In this document: in pieces, positions 1-11,000 of the stretch
Numbering within the stretch: position 1 is the first letter of the stretch
Layout: each line of letters opens with the position of its first letter
Origin: Actinomortierella ambigua
Taxonomy: Eukaryota > Mortierellomycota > Mortierellomycetes > Mortierellales > Mortierellaceae
DNA: 27,392 nt
NCBI GenBank assembly: GCA_016098155.1
Contig: JAAAJB010000487.1
Coordinates: forward strand, 1 to 27,392
Direction: 5' to 3'
The notes under the pieces: model-generated
Databases searched by the model: none
Seen by the model: the letters and a program-made list of their open reading frames with translations, nothing else
Told to the model about the DNA's origin: nothing
Program-made: the position numbers and the translations under genes

Positions 1-739
1 TTGTTGTTGTTGCTATTGCTGTTGCTGTTGGAAGAGGGGTGGTTGAGCCAAAAGAGGAAGAGTGGTGGGTATGGATGGGACGAAGAGAAGTTAGTGAGTG
101 AGTGAGTAGGATGGATGGATGAAGGGAAGAGAGGAAGCCTCCTCCATCAAAGACCAACAAACAACACGAGCTGCCGCTTCTTACTGGCTTGGCTTTGTTC
201 TTTGGGCGTGCTCTCATTCACACACTCTTTTCACTCTCCCTCTCTGTTTCTTTCTCCCTCTATCTCTCATGACATGCCAACACTCTTGTGGCTGTGTGTG
301 CTATGTGCTGCTGTGTGTGTATATATGTCCATTATTATTGTTGTTGTTGGATTGAATCGATAAAGCAACTCAGCATACATCACAACAATCTAAATAGTAA
401 AATAGTATTGAGTAAGGAACAAACTTTGCGCTTCCTATGCTACTGCAAAAAGTACACCACAGTACAAGTACACTGCAGGTAAGACTTTTCTTGCAACACA
501 AGGGGAAGAAGGAGAAGAAGGAAGACACGAATTGATGTGGATGAATGGAAATCTATTCACACGTCCTTCCTTCTCCACCTTCCTGTTCTTCTCGTTGCGA
601 AGTGCATTCTTGGTGTCGGCGCTCTTGTGTTTCCTCCATTCCTCATTCCTTCGTGCCCCCCCCCCCTTTCCTTCTTTCCCTTCCCACTCCCCATGCATAG
701 CCAAACGACCGTTGTCCAATGTTGGTACACGAGAGATTA

Positions 740-746
<7 letters not shown>

Positions 747-786
<40 letters not shown>
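747..786. repeat. (GA)20 dinucleotide microsatellite
   Basis: An uninterrupted GA array of 40 nt, continuing with imperfect GATAGAGACA-type units to about 820. It lies in the gene-free left arm and produces spurious Arg-Glu and Ser-Leu reading frames on both strands. Confidence 0.97.
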
Positions 787-792
<6 letters not shown>

Positions 793-2235
793 CATGTAGA
801 GACAGATAGAAACAGGGAGAGACAGGATATGCAGCCATGGCTGCTCACTCTCCAAGGAAAAAATAGCACCAGGGTACTTACTCTACTACTCCCTCTCCCT
901 CTCCCCTCTTGGACTCGTGTGCTGCGCGGCGAAACGGTGGCAGCGACATTAAAAAAAACAACCCAGGGCAAGTACCTTACTCACCCAGACATTATTGTAC
1001 ATCCCAGCCCCACTACTCCACCTTCCTCTCCCCTGCCCCTCACCGTTCCTTTGAAGAATGCTATACTACACACAGCAGCAGCGCAAGACAATCAATCCGC
1101 TTGACGTTGTGGCAAGTGAGCCAGAGCAGCCCAAAAGGTAGAGACATGGCTGTATTGTACTTTCGGTGTTTGTAATGGACACTGCCACCCTCCATCCCCC
1201 CCACAAAACCGAGCTCTCTTCCTCAAAGACCACGCAAGAAATGACAAACAGCCGTTTTCACACTAATAGTAGTAGTTTCATTAGAGCTTATGGCTGTCGA
1301 TCCCAGTGCTCTGTGTGAAAGTATGATAGTAGCAGTATAGAGCAATGGTGCCCGCTCAACCGCCCAATCCTTACCTCTTGTCTACTACAAGTGTCATCTT
1401 CCAATCTCACAGCCGCACTATCTATCGTTTTCGACCTCAGCTCCCATTTATCCTCCTCCCTTCACCGCCAGATACCTTGTCGCCCCAATCCAGGTACAAA
1501 CAACAAGGCTGAAGGGGGGGGGGGTGTCAAACTGAAATATTTGAGAATCTCCATCAGCAAGCTTGTCACCCCAATTGTCGGCTGCCAACTGTCAAATGAC
1601 AGTCTGGGCCGTTCATAGCCACCAGCCTTTCCGAATTGAACGAACAATATTGCTTTTGTGGGGCAGAATCGATCCGTACCGTTTACCAGCAGCAGGGCAG
1701 GGTAAACCCGTTGCTCTTTTTTTTCCCCTTCCCCCCCCCCTTCTGTGTTGTTTTAACTTTGTTCTTATGCAACAGAGTCTTCCAGAAGACCTTCTTTTTT
1801 ATTTTCTGAAGAAAAAAAAACGAGTGCTGCCGAACCAAAGGGCGGACGCCGGAGCAATTCCAAAAAATCTCACCGCCTCCAGTAGACAACCCAATTGTTG
1901 ATCGATACTGTCACCCACTAAAAACTGCGCTTTTACCCACTACACACAAACTGAGCAGTGTGTGTACACAGCAGGGTCTGTCAAGTGAGCGAGAATGGCG
2001 AGAGTACGGAGGCACTATCGTCCCGGAGGGAAAGTGCGAAATTGGATTGGCTGCCAAATGGTTGATTGACAAACAACATGCACAGCAGCCTGCTGCAAGT
2101 CAAAAAAAAAGATAACCTGAGCGGTACCCTCTGCACTGCTCTATCAGACAGACATCGTTGATGGACGAAAATATCGCCGTTCAAGAATCAAATCAGCCCC
2201 CTCTGTTGCGAATCCCTTCCTGCATTACTAGCAAC

Positions 2236-2336
2236 GAGAGAGAGAGAGAGAGAGACAGAGAGAGAGGGAGAGAAAGAATCATGTGTGTGAGAGAGAGGAG
2301 AGAGAAAGAGAGAGAGCAAGAGAGAGCAAGAGGCTG
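2236..2336. repeat. Interrupted GA-rich microsatellite
   Basis: GA repeats (pure from 2236 to about 2254) continue through GACAGAGAGAG, GAGAGGAG and GAGCAAGA variants to about 2336, broken by ATCATGTGTGT. It is purine-rich on the plus strand and has no coding support. Confidence 0.9.
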
Positions 2337-3382
2337 TACTCAGTTTCTACATTTCGGCCATTTTGTTGCTGCATGCCTTTTTCGATGCTGCTGTGGGAAG
2401 GGGTCAGGCTTTTGATGTGCTACCGTCGAGAAAGACCGATGCATCTCCAATGAATCCAATGATTGGGCACATGTACGAATCCCACCCTCTCCCTCGTTGC
2501 AGTGCATCAGCCTCAGCCCTGTTTTCTTGGCCTTGGCGTTAAACCTCCGAGCAATAGGGAGAAACACAGGTAAATATGAGACTTTAAAGACTTTGCGCAG
2601 TTTTTTTTTCCCTTGGCCCATTGGAGAAAGGGAACATTGTTCGTGCTCGAGTGGCCTAACAAAAGCCCGTTGGCCGATAAAAAGCAAGGTTGCCCAAGGC
2701 AAACAGCCTGTTTGGCAAGCAAGAGATTGCCTTCCTTTAACGGAAAAAAATTGTAGACCGTCAAACGCCTGGTAGTCTAGTACTCTTCTCGATATCACTC
2801 GGTATGGAGCAAAACTTGGAGGGAGGAGCGTCGACCGCAATGTCCAATCATCCACTCGATCCCTATCCGCTCACATGAAGCTCTTTTTTTTTTATTTGTT
2901 ACCGCTAGGTTCATCTCCGCACTGGGGGAATATCATCCTCCCACACGACGCAAATTGGTCTCGTTGTTGCCTGCTGCCAAGGTTTACAAGACTATGCCTT
3001 GTGTATCCTGTACCCTGCAGAATCTAGAGACTCGTGTTTTTCTTTGTTTGTTTTCCGACGAAACTCTGGTCGACCATACTAGACCAATACAACATACATC
3101 TCTCGCTGTCATTGGTAACGAAATGGAAACAAGATAATCCATCTTTTTATATCCCTGCCTAGATGTCACCCTCATCCGTGCAGCTAGTCTACATGGAACC
3201 AACCTTTGCAAGCTTTAAGATTCCCAGTGACCAGTCCGTCCAGTGTTGCAACTTTCATTGGGGAGGGAGAGGAAAGAGCCTTTCACTATTTTTCCCAGAC
3301 GTCTTGTCTTCTCAAGCCTAACCAACCTGACACAAGCCACTATCACGCCATGTACGTACGTTGTACGTGTACGAGGTACCGC

Positions 3383-3404
3383 TTTTTTTTTTTTTTTTTT
3401 TTTT
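3383..3404. repeat. T22 homopolymer beside a GTAC-rich segment
   Basis: Twenty-two consecutive T. Immediately upstream (about 3350-3379) is a short segment dense in GTAC/ACGT units. A retroposed poly-A tail on the minus strand is conceivable, but I see no target-site duplication. Confidence 0.95.
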
Positions 3405-3935
3405 GCACGTCGCGTTCATTCTTGATACACCCGACTGCCAAACTGGCCAAAGTAGCAGTCGAAAGGAGAGACAGAGAAGACTGAGCAATATAGTGAGCCC
3501 CATCAGGAAGGTTGAGTATTGCCAAGGTGACAATAGTTCCTCCAATTGGCGGAGGATAGTGGTTTCTCGTCCATCAGTACCTGGTAGTGCACGCAGCAGC
3601 TACTGCATAATTTGCTACCGACTTGGAGGAAGAGGGCGGGACGGGTTAGATTCTGGATTCATTCGGTCCGACACTCCGATCATTCTCAAACATCACCAAA
3701 ACGCGCGCGCTTCGCTTCATCCTCCTATTCTTCTTGACCTTCCCTCCTCCTCCTCCTCTTCCTCCTACTACTCTAAAAGTATGAGGATTTGTGATGGCGG
3801 GTTCACCTCCTCGACTGTCATTCCCAGCGAATGAGCCGCCTGGATCGAAACACGAGCTTTCCTTTTTTTTTTTTCTTAATCGCCTCCTGGTTCTCGTTCT
3901 ATTTCTATCTGTCTCTAGTTTTTTTTTTTGCCCTC

Positions 3936-4015
3936 TCACACTCTCACTCACACTCTCACTCACACTCACACACACTCTCTAGCTCTCTCTAGCTCTCTCT
4001 CTCTCTCTCTCTCTC
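3936..4015. repeat. (CACTCT)/(CTCA) then (CT)n compound microsatellite
   Basis: CACTCTCACTCA-type units pass into CACACACTCTCT, then two AGCTCTCTCT units and a pure CT array at 3993-4015. The run is pyrimidine-rich on the plus strand, the reverse orientation to the arrays at 747 and 2236. Confidence 0.92.
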
Positions 4016-4431
4016 GAATCAGGCCGCTCACAGACCGAGTATAACGTGGACACCGTTTTGCAGTAGAAACGGGAGAGGGGAAGAGGCGCATCTCCCACCG
4101 GTTGGACATCAGGAACGGTTAAGGGTCAAAGCCCCTGGAGGGGACCGAATTGATTGGTCGGTGGAGCGAGGAGGCGCTGGAAAGGGATGTCTTATCGAAT
4201 AATAAACTGGTTGTCAGCAGGTGAGAAAAGAGAGTTACTGGGATGAAAAGATGCAGTGAATGTTGGTTGGTGGGTAGGCGAGAGAGGAAGAGAGGTGTTC
4301 TCAGAGCTGCACCGTAAAGCTCTTTTTTTTATTTCATTGTGTAATGCCGATGCTCTCTAGCCCGCTCACCACGCTCTCAAGTCGCCAATACCCTAAGTGT
4401 CTGCTGTCTGTCTTCTGTCGTCTGCCCATCC

Positions 4432-4453
4432 TTTTTTTTTTTTTTTTTTTTTT
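4432..4453. repeat. T22 homopolymer
   Basis: Twenty-two consecutive T in non-coding DNA. A GACAGAGA-type imperfect repeat follows at about 4550-4620. No element boundaries or flanking duplication were found. Confidence 0.95.
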
Positions 4454-4904
4454 GCTGGTGCAGCTTACTGGAATGTAGCCAGACACGCAGGCAGGGAGAA
4501 GACGGAGGACAGAAAGAAGGAAAGAGGAGTGTGTCGTATGTACATGGGCAAGAGACAGAGAGACAGAAAGACAGAGAGACAGACACAGACACGGCAAAGA
4601 CACAGCAGACACACAGAGAGAGTGGGTCCCTTTCTCCTGTAGGTAGGTGGCACCACCGCCTTGTCCTACTGAGTTCTTCTACATGATGCATGATCCAGTG
4701 AGGGGCCACCTTACTCCCGCTGTGATGGTCGAGTTCATGAACTCATGGGAGGGGGGTTGTGGAGATGGTGATAGGTGGGTGATACTGACATTTAGGATGG
4801 ACCATTTCCATGTGTCCATCGTCACTGATAGTCCTGCCGATTGCCACCGCCACCTCTTCTTTTGTCATACACCTATCATCTACGTTGTAAGCAGTTGTAG
4901 AAGT

Positions 4905-4952
4905 AGCAGCAGTAGTAATAGCAGCAGCAGCAGCAGCAGCAGCAAGCAGCAG
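4905..4952. repeat. (GCA)n trinucleotide array
   Basis: AGTAGCAGCAGTAGTAATA leads into a pure GCA array at 4921-4944, then AAGCAGCAGG. It could encode poly-Gln, poly-Ala or poly-Ser, but the flanking frames do not resemble protein, so I treat it as non-coding. Confidence 0.9.
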
Positions 4953-5109
4953 GAGAGGACAAGGTGGTGCTCTCAAGTCTTGGCTCACTTATGATCGATC
5001 CTAGCGCGCTCTTGTACATCTATATTATTTGGGTATTTGTCGCCCCGCCACTTGAAGAGTGGTCTACGAGTGGATGCCACACTCGATTAGCTTCTCTTTG
5101 TCTGACTGG

Positions 5110-5162
5110 GTCTCGTTCTCGTTCTCGTTCTCTTTCTATCTCTCTCTCTCTCTCTCTCTCTC
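5110..5162. repeat. (GTTCTC)3 followed by a (TC)11 array
   Basis: Three to four copies of a TCTCGT/GTTCTC hexamer are followed by TTTCTA and a pure TC array at 5141-5162. This is about 500 bp upstream of the secreted-protein start and may lie in its promoter region. Confidence 0.92.
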
Positions 5163-5611
5163 GGTTGAGTACGTACCTGACATGTCATATGAGGAGCGTG
5201 TGTGAGAGAGAAAGAGCATACAGGCCAAAAATAAGCAGCCATTAAGGTTGTGAGGTCACTGTAAGTGGGTGGTACAGTACTTCGGAATGACCACCATTCT
5301 GAATGGGGTCGAGCGCAGTGAGACTGGCTGGCTGGCTGGCAACAGTAACAACCCCTGCTTACCCCCCCTGGTTGTGTTCTCCCGCCTCTTTTTGTTGTTT
5401 GTTGTTGTTGTTGCTGTTGTCGATGACTGTTGACTGTTGACCTCTCTTCTTCTTTTTCTTCCCTCTTTGTCTTCTTTTTTTCTTCTTCTTCTTCTTCTCT
5501 TCATTGCATCTCAATCCCCTTCCACCGCACCCACATTCTAATCTTCCAAGGGCACCTGCTTGCTCACGCACTCTCCACCCCCTTTTGTCCTACAACACCA
5601 CCCCTTGCCCA

Positions 5612-5657
5612 ACCATCCATCCCATCTATCCATCCATCCATCCCATCCATTCATCCA
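5612..5657 (+). repeat. ATCC tetranucleotide repeat in the probable 5' leader
   Basis: CCATCCATCC-type units with CCATCTATCC interruptions end about 10 nt before the ATG at 5668. Together with the CT-rich DNA further upstream this forms a pyrimidine-rich leader, a pattern common in well-expressed fungal genes. No TATA box is evident. Confidence 0.85.
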
Positions 5658-5667
5658 CCTGTTCATA

Positions 5668-6606
5668 ATGCGCGTTACAATCTCTGTTGCTGCCCTTGTC
5701 GCCATGGCGGGCGTCATTTCCGCTCAGGATGCCAACTGCACGGCTGTCTACAATGACTTCACTCCTGGCCTCAACGGCAAGTACCAAAAGTGCTACACCA
5801 AAAAGATCTACGACACCGATCTGGTCAACGCTGGCGCAACCCCCAACTACAAGGACTTGATCACCAAGGTCTGCTCGGTGCCTTCTTGCACGCCTTCGAC
5901 CATCAAGACTGCCACCGACACCTACCTCAAGGCCTGCAATGCCTCTATCGCAAGTGAGGCCACTAACTCCGGCTTCCAGATCCTGCAGCTGGGCAAGAAC
6001 GCGCTTGAGATCTTCTTTGCCGAGCCCATTCACAACATCTACTGTGGCGAAGATCTCGAGGCCCTAAAGCTACAGCCTACTCCCAGCCCTACCCCAGGAA
6101 CCACTCCCCCCAAGCCAGAGCCCATCTACTGCTTGGGCGCCACTGTGGCAAACCCCTCGATGCGCTTCCAGACCCAGCTGGCGCTGTACCTGACCCAGGG
6201 CTCGCTGCGCGCCAACCAGGGCTCCTTCTTCATGAGTCTGGCGAAGGACGATGTGTGCTCGGATTGCTCGAAGAGGGCCGTCAACACCACCGCCGCCTAC
6301 CTGACCGCCAACCTGATGCCGGGCATTGCCTTCTACACCCCCGAGTTTGTCCAGTACTGGACCAAGTTTGTCCCCGAGTACAACAAATACTGTGTGGCCA
6401 GCATCACCCCCACCGTCTGGCCCGCCGGTACCCTGAACGTGACCACCCCCAACTTGCCCCCACCCTCCACTGTCTTGCCGACCACGTCGGCCTCGCCTAC
6501 CGCTTCGAACCCTGCCCCTTCGAAGACTCCTAGCTCGGCCTTTGTCGTCCGCCCCTCGGCCGCTGGTCTCTTGGCCGTTGTCGCTGCCATGGCTGCCTAC
6601 CTGTAA
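5668..6606 (+). CDS. Secreted, probably GPI-anchored Cys-rich protein (312 aa)
   Basis: A single-exon gene. The ATG at 5668 is chosen because a clean signal peptide follows it (MRVTISVAALVAMAGVISA, cleavage likely before QD). Upstream in-frame codons only translate the ATCC repeat. The mature part has ten cysteines (24, 42, 69, 74, 90, 126, 155, 197, 200, 242) in two apparent modules, about 21-130 and 151-245, separated by a Pro/Thr-rich linker. Potential N-glycosylation sites are N23, N91, N206 and N258. A Ser/Thr/Pro-rich stalk (about 245-290) leads to a hydrophobic C-terminus ending AAMAAYL, as expected for GPI attachment. Codons favour C-ending forms (GCC, ACC, AAC), suggesting strong expression. 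The likely location is the cell wall or plasma-membrane surface. I do not recognise the family with confidence; the Cys-Ser-x-x-Cys region vaguely recalls fungal DUF7729-type secreted proteins. Function unknown. Confidence 0.9.
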   Translation: MRVTISVAALVAMAGVISAQDANCTAVYNDFTPGLNGKYQKCYTKKIYDTDLVNAGATPNYKDLITKVCSVPSCTPSTIKTATDTYLKACNASIASEATNSGFQILQLGKNALEIFFAEPIHNIYCGEDLEALKLQPTPSPTPGTTPPKPEPIYCLGATVANPSMRFQTQLALYLTQGSLRANQGSFFMSLAKDDVCSDCSKRAVNTTAAYLTANLMPGIAFYTPEFVQYWTKFVPEYNKYCVASITPTVWPAGTLNVTTPNLPPPSTVLPTTSASPTASNPAPSKTPSSAFVVRPSAAGLLAVVAAMAAYL

Positions 6607-8011
6607 AAGAAACCCCCTGTCCCCGCCCCCCCCCTTTTTTTCCCTGGGATTGATTAAAAAAAGACAAAAAATCATAATTTCTCAATATAGAAGAAACATT
6701 TAAGTTTTCATTGGATACAACCCAATTTCTTGTTCTTTCAAAATAAGGATACCGTTTTACTTTGTTTTTTTTATACTTTGTCTATTTGGGGGCATGAAGC
6801 AATGGCTGGACGATTGTGGGTGCCTTTTTTCTTTCCTTTCTCTTCCTTCTTCTTCCTTCCTCTTGCCGTCTGTCCTCGTCGTTCTTGTCATGATCTCTCT
6901 TTGTTGTTACCAGACAACCTAATAATAATAATTAAAAAAAATCAATTTTTTCCTCTGCTGTATGAACAAACGAGAGCCGACTGCAGCGAATGTTGAGCTC
7001 AAGGGGGAGGGGGGAGGAAAGAGGTATCCAATCTACTCTCGTCAACCCCTAAAAGGTTATGTATGCGACGCACGTTTTTGAATTTAGGGTTGAGCTCACC
7101 AGTCTTGCATGATCGTAATTCTGCACAACCATCCAGTTCGCTCTCTCTCTCTTTCTCCAACGTCTCACCTCAAAACAAACAAAACAGAACTCACTGTCTT
7201 TCCCCCCCCTCCTTCTCGGTAGTCTACCATCATTTTTGGTTTGGTGCTAAAAGAACTAGAACCATTACGAAGGGGGGGGGGGGAGAGGTCTGCTCAGAGC
7301 CAGGACAAACTGATAATGAGAGCCACTCTCCGCATCTAGATTTTTTTTTGTGGACTGGCTGAAGTCATCTCTCCGTTTTCCCCACGGCCAGAAAAACCCC
7401 TACCTCTCTCTCTCCGCTCCTATCCTGCTGCACATGAGATGTTTTTATTCTTAGACATGTCACACAACCACACATTACATATCGATAGGAGGAAAAAGAA
7501 ACCACCCCTGCCCATGTTGCGGATCACACAGCAGCAGGCCAAAAAAAAATCCGCTGGGAAAAAAAAGCCAACAATGACATCGAACCCCCTTCCTCCTACC
7601 CCTTTTCTCTCTTCCCCTTCCCATGCCCTATCGTGAAGGGTCGGCAGCATGAAAAAAAAAGTGTGCCTTTTATTTTTACATGAAATCTTTTTCGCCCGCG
7701 GAAAAGGAAAAAGCCCAAAATTCCTAAAGGCAGTGGAATGAAGGGGGATTTCTGAGTGTGTTGTGTGTGTAGAGCAAACAAGTCGGATAGAGCAAGTGAA
7801 CGATGGTAAGCTAAGCGGGAAAGGGATGACCGAAGAAGGGACATAGGATGGGGGAGGGGCTGAAGGGAAACTACGCTGCAGCGTGGTCTGGACTGAACGT
7901 GGGTCTATGACTGAGCGTCCCTCGGACCTCTTCCCCTTCCCCCCCCCGCTCTGTCCTCCTCCCCTCATTCGACTATTTTACGACAACCCCTATTTTGTTT
8001 TTTTTTCCGCC
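6607..8011. other. Convergent intergenic spacer (3' ends of two genes)
   Basis: This 1.4 kb separates the plus-strand secreted-protein gene from the minus-strand MULE/SWIM gene, so it should hold both 3' UTRs. The DNA just after the 6606 stop is C-rich then A-rich (GATTAAAAAAAGACAAAAAA). The open frames inside are low-complexity and do not look like protein. I see no RNA gene. Confidence 0.7.
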
Positions 8012-11000
8012 CTACAGCCGAGGCGCGACATACATCTTCGTCGTCCACTCGGCAATCCGCTCCATGCCCTCCGCCAGCAGCCGCAGCTGAGCATCCGACA
8101 GGTCCGACACCTTGATCGCCTTGCTATCGTCGTCCACGCCCATCGGCAGCTGATTCAACGCCATCGCCAGCATCTTTCGCGCCTTCGACACCACCTCGTA
8201 CCGTGTCTTTTGCCGCGCCTTCCAGCTCACCCATTTGGCCTCCTTCTGGATCTCCACCCTCGACAGCACCGCATATGTCAGCGCCAGCGACGTCGATCGT
8301 TCGGCTTCTAGCCCACCACATACCACCACTCTGGCCCTTGCCTCCTCCTCTTTCTTTTTCTTCTCCTCCTCCTTCTTCTTCTCTTCCTCCTTCTTCTTCC
8401 TCTTTTCCTCCTCCTCCTTCTTCTCCTCCTCCGTCTGTGGTGCTGCATTGGCGACAGTCGTTGTCGTCATTGTCGTCGTCGTGGGCGTCGTTGGCGTCGT
8501 TGGCGTCGTTGGCGTTGTCGTCGTCGTCGTCTTCTTCGCTGCTGCTTTGGCCATCTTGGCCAGGGCTTTGACGCGCGGACCGCAGTTTTTACACTTGCTC
8601 CTACCACAGCCAGTTGTGTCTTGCTTGGCCGCCACCGAGGACGAGGACGGCAAGGATGACGACGACGATGATGACGATGAGGCACCGGCACGAGCAGAAC
8701 TACTACTACTGCCACCACCACCACCACTGGTCAGCGACACGAAAGAAGCCTGCAGTGCCTGGCCACGCCGCACCGAAAACATGCCCGACGTGCGTTCAAA
8801 GGTAAACATGTGCTTGCAAGCCGTCGAGCCCTTCGTATTCAGGAAATCCACGCAGCTACACCCGATCATCTCCAACGTCTTCAGATCCAACACCACCGTG
8901 AACGTCGGCTTGTTGGCGGCGCTGTAGTTGTGGTTGTTCTTGTAGTAGCTGTTCTTGTTGTTATGTTTGTTGTAGCTACTGCTGCTGCTGCTGCTGGCAC
9001 TGTTGTCCCAGTTGAACGCATCAATCTCGACCTGCCCTCGTCGGATGTCCTCTACGTGGACTGACTTGTGCGCGCCTTCGAATGCGACCGCATATGCTCG
9101 CTGCCGTCGACTCGATTCCTCGTAGGTTAAATTGGGCTGGGGGGTCGTTGCCTTGCCTTTGCCGGGGGCGCCTTGGTTGGTGCCAAAGCTGCTGCTGCTG
9201 CTGCTACTGCTACTGCCATTACTACTACTAGTCGGTGCCGTCGATTGAGTGATGAATCCATTCCTCTTGGTCAATTCATGAACCGTCGTCGGCTTGGGGA
9301 CCGTCGCCATTCTCTTGACGCCTGCGGTCATAAAACAGCCGTCGACAGCACTCGTCAGCGTGTAGATGATATCGTCCGCCTTAAACGTCTTGTATGGCGT
9401 TAGAAACTTAGTCTGTAGGCCCATATGCCAGCTGTCCATCGTCGCGTCAGCGTAGTTCTTCCAGAGTTCCTAGCAGAAAGGGGGGGGGGGGGGGAGTGAT
9501 TTTTTGTTGATGGGGTAGAGGCGAGTGTCAGCATGATTACGGTGTAAAAGGAGAGTTGGACGAAAAAAAAATGGATGGATGGATGGGGAAAGAATCTTTT
9601 TTTTGTTTCCATACCTGTCGGTTAAAGGCGGCCCATCGATCCGCGAATCGTGGAGTCACCCAGGGTTTAAGCCATGCCTTCAAGCTCGGTGATGGCATGC
9701 CATTGCTCTTCTCAGGCATATCCCTTTCGATATTTTGCCACAGACCAATCAGTAGGTCGTAGTCTGTGACGGCACGCATCGCAGTCAATGTGTCAGAGAC
9801 CCGGGCACGGATATCGGGACGGTTCTAATTGCATTCCCAATTTTTTGTTGAGAGACGATGAGCATGGGTGAGTATTCAATGGAAAGACGCTTTTCTCTGT
9901 ATCCACAAACAAAACAAAACAATACAAAACAAAAAAGTGTGTGTCTGTGTGGTAAACTGACTTACCACGGTCAATTGCGCCAACTTTTTGGACCACACCT
10001 CCTCCACACGCGAGGCTGCAAAGAGAACTTCACACTCTCGGTAAATGGTTCGGACGGCAGGGTAAAGACCTCGGGTACATGCTGTCATAAACATGCTGGC
10101 CCTCAAACGGCAATCCTTGCGCAACCATTTTAACCAATCCTTCGCAACGCGTCTAAGAAAAGAAAAAAGAAAAAGAAAACGCAGAGTTGAATTGGAAAGT
10201 CCACAAAAACGACAGCCACCACAGCTTCTATTGTTTCGTGAGTGGTGCCATGTCCCAAAAATAACAAAAGAATCGCATACTCATTGTTCGCAGAGGTAAG
10301 CACAAAGGCCGCAGGGATCAACATGCCCATCGTGTGCTCCGTCACAAGAAGAGTGTACAACGTGCACGTTGCGTGGCCCCAGTCTTTGACGACCACAGGG
10401 ACGGCATCAATACACCAAAGGTCTTGATTTGCCTCCATCACCTGTCCGGGTATGATTAAATATGCATCAATATAAGCGATTGTGTAGTTGTTGTAAGGAG
10501 AACCGAGTCTCATCAATCTCTATTTATCACTCCCGTATTGCTCGTTTACCTTGAGCTGAAAGGCTGTAGCCCATCCGACGGTGTGCTCCACCGAGGCTCG
10601 CGGGCCAGAACCATTTTGCTTCTTCTGAACATAATGCTTCTTCTGAAAGGTCTTTCCACCGTGCTCTTTGATCCGCTTGAGCCAAAAGGACATGCTTGTC
10701 GATGGTCGGACCAGCTGCTGTCGCACGAGCTGCCCTTCCTTGCTTTTGACTACCCAGCGTGCGAGGGCCTTGCGAGTCTCATCCACCTCTGCCACATTCG
10801 GGTTCGTCTCGGTCTACACCCAACGAAACAATTATTATTACTTCTATTTAGCTCAATTGTTGTGCCTCCCCTTTGACAAACATCCACAAACATCCCGTAC
10901 CACCATAGCTTTTCTTCTTCCATTTTTTTTTAATATTTTTTTTGTTCGGCTATTACCTCTTTGTTCGTTGCAACGGAAGAATCACGAAAAATCCAGTGCT

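Larger units (their letters stand above)
1..5667. other. Gene-poor, repeat-rich left arm and upstream region of the 5668 gene
   Basis: I found no convincing gene in this 5.7 kb. All open frames are short, and many simply translate microsatellites (Ser-Leu or Arg-Glu runs from GA/TC arrays). The stretch holds a TTG-rich start (1-35), several (GA)n/(CT)n arrays, two 22-nt T tracts, a GCA array, and C/T-rich DNA from about 5440 to the start codon at 5668. A repeated GACTGTT unit lies at about 5425-5440, close to the pyrimidine-rich leader. Genes with many small exons or non-coding transcripts could be missed here. A minus-strand reading frame open at base 1 could be the edge of an Asn/Ser-rich protein, but it is too short to call. 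Confidence 0.6.

Noticed and set aside
435..971. 178-codon minus-strand open frame with a long Ser-Leu run
   Set aside because: The run is simply the translated (GA)20 microsatellite.
2340..2855. 171-codon minus-strand open frame
   Set aside because: Mixed composition with no recognisable domain, no sensible splice context and no neighbouring exon; likely chance.
7420..7968. 182-codon minus-strand open frame in the convergent spacer
   Set aside because: Gly/Lys/Phe-rich translation of G-runs and T/A-runs, no family resemblance, and it sits where two 3' UTRs should meet.
8235..8927. 230-codon plus-strand open frame opposite the MULE/SWIM gene
   Set aside because: A shadow frame: its Ser/Phe and Val runs are antisense readings of the Lys/Glu and Thr/Pro repeats of the real gene.
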